Of a stretch of 64,000 nucleotides of DNA, positions 61,501-64,000 are shown in pieces. Numbering within the stretch: position 1 is the first letter of the stretch; each line of letters starts with the position of its first letter. Both the position numbers and the translations under genes were made by a program. A model generated the notes under the pieces. The model was given only the letters and a program-made list of their open reading frames with translations. It was not told the origin of the DNA and searched no databases. Origin of the DNA: Pegea sp. RAD2-039 (Eukaryota; Chordata; Thaliacea; Salpida; Salpidae); contig JAQGEQ010000270.1 of NCBI GenBank assembly GCA_034620365.1, positions 62,001-126,000 of the forward strand, written 5' to 3'.

Positions 61501-64000
61501 TCACTGATGTGTATCAGTGTAGAAACAAGCACGATACAAACAAATCTTCACAATAAAAAAAATAAGAAAAATAATCACACGCCTCATTGAGTTTTGCTGT
61601 AAACCATATAAGGATCCATTTCAACTAAATATTGTTAATTATTGTTGAGAACAAGCTTTATAATCCAATATTCAAATTAAGCATTTGTTTCTTTTTTCTT
61701 TACTAGCACTTAAGCTGCTGTCACATAAGATAAAACAGCTGATGCACTTACAGAGCCTTAGTGACCACATAAATAGTTTGAAAGATTTACATAAAATGCT
61801 ACTATTCAAGTTCTGATAAAACCTACAACATACTGACGTATGTTAGTTATGTGATTTCTATATATACAGATACAGAGTGAACGATATCAATGTGACCTTG
61901 AAGCTAATTTCAATCAGTGAACTTCAAACGACCGAATGGCTTATAATAAAGGGAAGTTTTTGTATATAATTTTACTATGGCTACAATTTTCAAAAAATGA
62001 CTTCATCTTATTGGCTGTATAGAGGATGATATATTCCATTCGATGATACACCCAAGCTCATTTGAGTAGAATATTTTTGATTGAAAATATATTCCTAAAT
62101 TAAATGAAATTTAATCTAAGGCAAACACTTGTGCTTACTTGTGCTTAATCTAAAGTTACTTAATCGACTGATTTGAAAATAAACAGACTTTGATAAAAGT
62201 GTTTAATACCAGTAAATTTTAAATTTTCAACATTTTTCTTCTCGTATTTGCATCATTCTTCTCTAAACTTAAATCTAAACTTGCTTCCTTTATTCAACCG
62301 TGAAAGAAGTGTTTAGAAGCATCGGAAACCCACTGTCAATATAGTGATGGTCTACTGAGCACAAGATACAAACATTAAAACTTCTTTCTATTTTCAATCA
62401 AACTGAAAAACTTGGATACCATTTTTCTTATCGTCAAAATGATGGTACTGGGTTTTAATGAAGAGTAAACACAATTCCAATGTTTGTTGGAGATAGTACT
62501 ACATAGGATTAGGTTGTAAAGATTCTTAAATTATCCAGTAGAGTTGTTGATGATTTCTTAAGACTGCTTAAATTCTTTTCTACCTAAGATAGTTAAAAGT
62601 CAAAAGATCGCCGCGTACTTCTTTGATTTTTAGTACTTTAGTCTTTCAAAGATCTACTATATCATTCAAAACCACTTGAAATGTAATTTACACATGCAAA
62701 GTAAGAAGCAACAACCGTTGTTTGAAGTTTCGGCAAATTTTAAAAAAGTCTAAATTATTCAATACCATGAAAAAAAGAAAAAAAAAACTTCGTCTAGGGC
62801 TAAACAATTGGCACAATTTTAATTGAAGTGGAAAATGTTCTATTGACTTTTTGGTTCCACTCCTGATTCGAATTTACGAATACTTTAGTTTCCGGCAAAT
62901 TAGAATTCAAAAGGTTGAATCAATCCAACAAAATGATCTGATTAATATACAGAATTTCATTTTGAAGAAGAGTTGTTTACGGCAACGACCACCCACATTT
63001 CGGTGATAAAGTGAAATCAAATTACTCTTCTCAAACTACTCCTTCTATCTTTTGGATTTGCTGCTGGATCTATTTGATACAAGTTTTGAACCGGCAAGAC
63101 ATTTGTTTTCAGGTTTTAATCAACATCTTTTGGTTTACTATCAACACTCATTATTTATGAATTCGTCAATAAGTGATAGAATTAGTTAGCAAAAAAAAAC
63201 TTCAAAAAATAAATGAATCAAAAAAATATTTATAATCGTTAACAGAAAAGTCAAATTGAAATCGATATTTAATTGAATTTGGTTTGCTTTGAGTTACCTC
63301 TGAAATAATTTGGCTTTTTACTAATTTACAATTTTCTGCTAAATAAATTTCAAGTTATTTATTATTTTACAAACTTAATTTGATTGAAACAATCAAGTCA
63401 ACAAGCACCAGAAAACACCAAACTTGGTGTTACAAACGTGGGTACAGCAAGCATTTAAGGTGAGAAAGTTGCTGATTGGAATTGAGTGAATGGTAGATAG
63501 TTGATGAAACATTTTTTGATTTAATGACAAATTAATTGTCATCGGTATAATAAAACTCTTTCTTTTATAGAACACACGTGAAACTTTCACATCGAGGTCA
63601 ACTACAGTCTTTGTTAATGCCTCTTATATATATTTTAGATTATATTTACATCTCAAGTAAAATAAGTAGTATGATTAAAGTGAACATTTTGAAGTAGCTT
63701 CTTTTTTACTCTATAAATCTGATATTTATTTCATTTGTCGTAGCTGTCGCTGCTTTAAATAAATATTTTTTGACTGTAAGTGTAATTATAATTAAATTAG
63801 GATTTGTTCACAAGTATAATACGTTCAGAAGATCTTGTTTTAATGCAAAATGAGATGTTAAGTGACACATAATGAGAGTAAGTGGTTTGTTTGTGATCAA
63901 ATACTCCTTGAAATCATTTCAGAACTATTAATGATTTCAGCCATAAAGTGTGCTTACAATGACTGAAGCAATAACAGTTTGAGATAATGGGCTGTTGTAA
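58589..64000. other. 5' flank of DLC and intergenic DNA to the window edge
   Basis: About 5.4 kb with no exon chain, repeat family or RNA gene that I can support. It includes a run of nine C (59690-59698) and a run of A and G near 60846. An upstream SAM-bearing exon of DLC was looked for and not seen. Minus-strand frames at 60211-60504, 60902-61105 and 63393-63590 are not recognised. Confidence 0.5.

Noticed and set aside
63393..63590. 65-codon minus-strand frame
   Set aside because: No family resemblance, no splice context, no neighbours.
1..64000. CRISPR arrays, bacterial operons or integrated viral genes
   Set aside because: No regularly spaced direct repeats and no prokaryotic gene organisation. 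The only reverse transcriptase present belongs to non-LTR retrotransposons.

Overview
The window is nuclear DNA from an animal. It is AT-rich, its genes are split into many short exons by small GT-AG introns (the smallest about 55-60 bp), and the products are metazoan: an ADD-domain ATRX, a DLC-type RhoGAP-START protein, an Ig-TIR receptor of the interleukin-1-receptor type and protein MFI. The lineage cannot be fixed from the sequence alone. An invertebrate is likely, and a tunicate or a cnidarian would fit the combination of compact introns and an IL-1R-like receptor. All exon models come from reading splice sites and reading frames by eye; every model listed in full closes in frame.

Layout: (1) 1-4237, minus: ATRX chromatin remodeller, cut by the left edge inside the SNF2 helicase. 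(2) 4.2-10.0 kb: AT-rich, no gene; one decayed tRNA-Ser-like element near 7.7 kb. (3) 10.0-13.1 kb, plus: TMED10 (p24 cargo receptor, no intron in the coding region) and USE1 (ER SNARE, 8 exons), both acting between ER and Golgi. (4) 15.0-21.3 kb: two phenylalanine hydroxylase genes, tail to tail. Exons 3-11 of both lie in the arms of an almost perfect 2,244-bp inverted repeat, while exons 1, 2 and 12 have clearly diverged. (5) 23.8-28.4 kb, plus: a 14-exon IL-1R-like receptor (signal peptide, Ig domains, one membrane span, TIR). (6) 29.5-31.3 kb, minus: MFI (C11orf65 homologue). (7) 33.5-34.9 kb, plus: ribosomal protein RPS12 with a TOP-like start. (8) 35.4-41.3 kb: cluster of CR1/L2/Jockey-type non-LTR retrotransposons, one inserted into ORF1 of another. 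(9) 41.3-51.1 kb: about 9.8 kb with nothing I can support. (10) 51.1-58.6 kb, minus: DLC-family RhoGAP with START domain, 11 exons. (11) 58.6-64 kb: no gene seen.

The most unusual feature is the phenylalanine hydroxylase pair: the catalytic core appears to be held nearly identical in two old paralogues by gene conversion across a palindrome, while the N-terminal regulatory start and the C-terminal oligomerisation tail evolve separately. The IL-1R-like receptor, the nested LINEs and a recurring splice acceptor just upstream of start codons are the next most interesting points.
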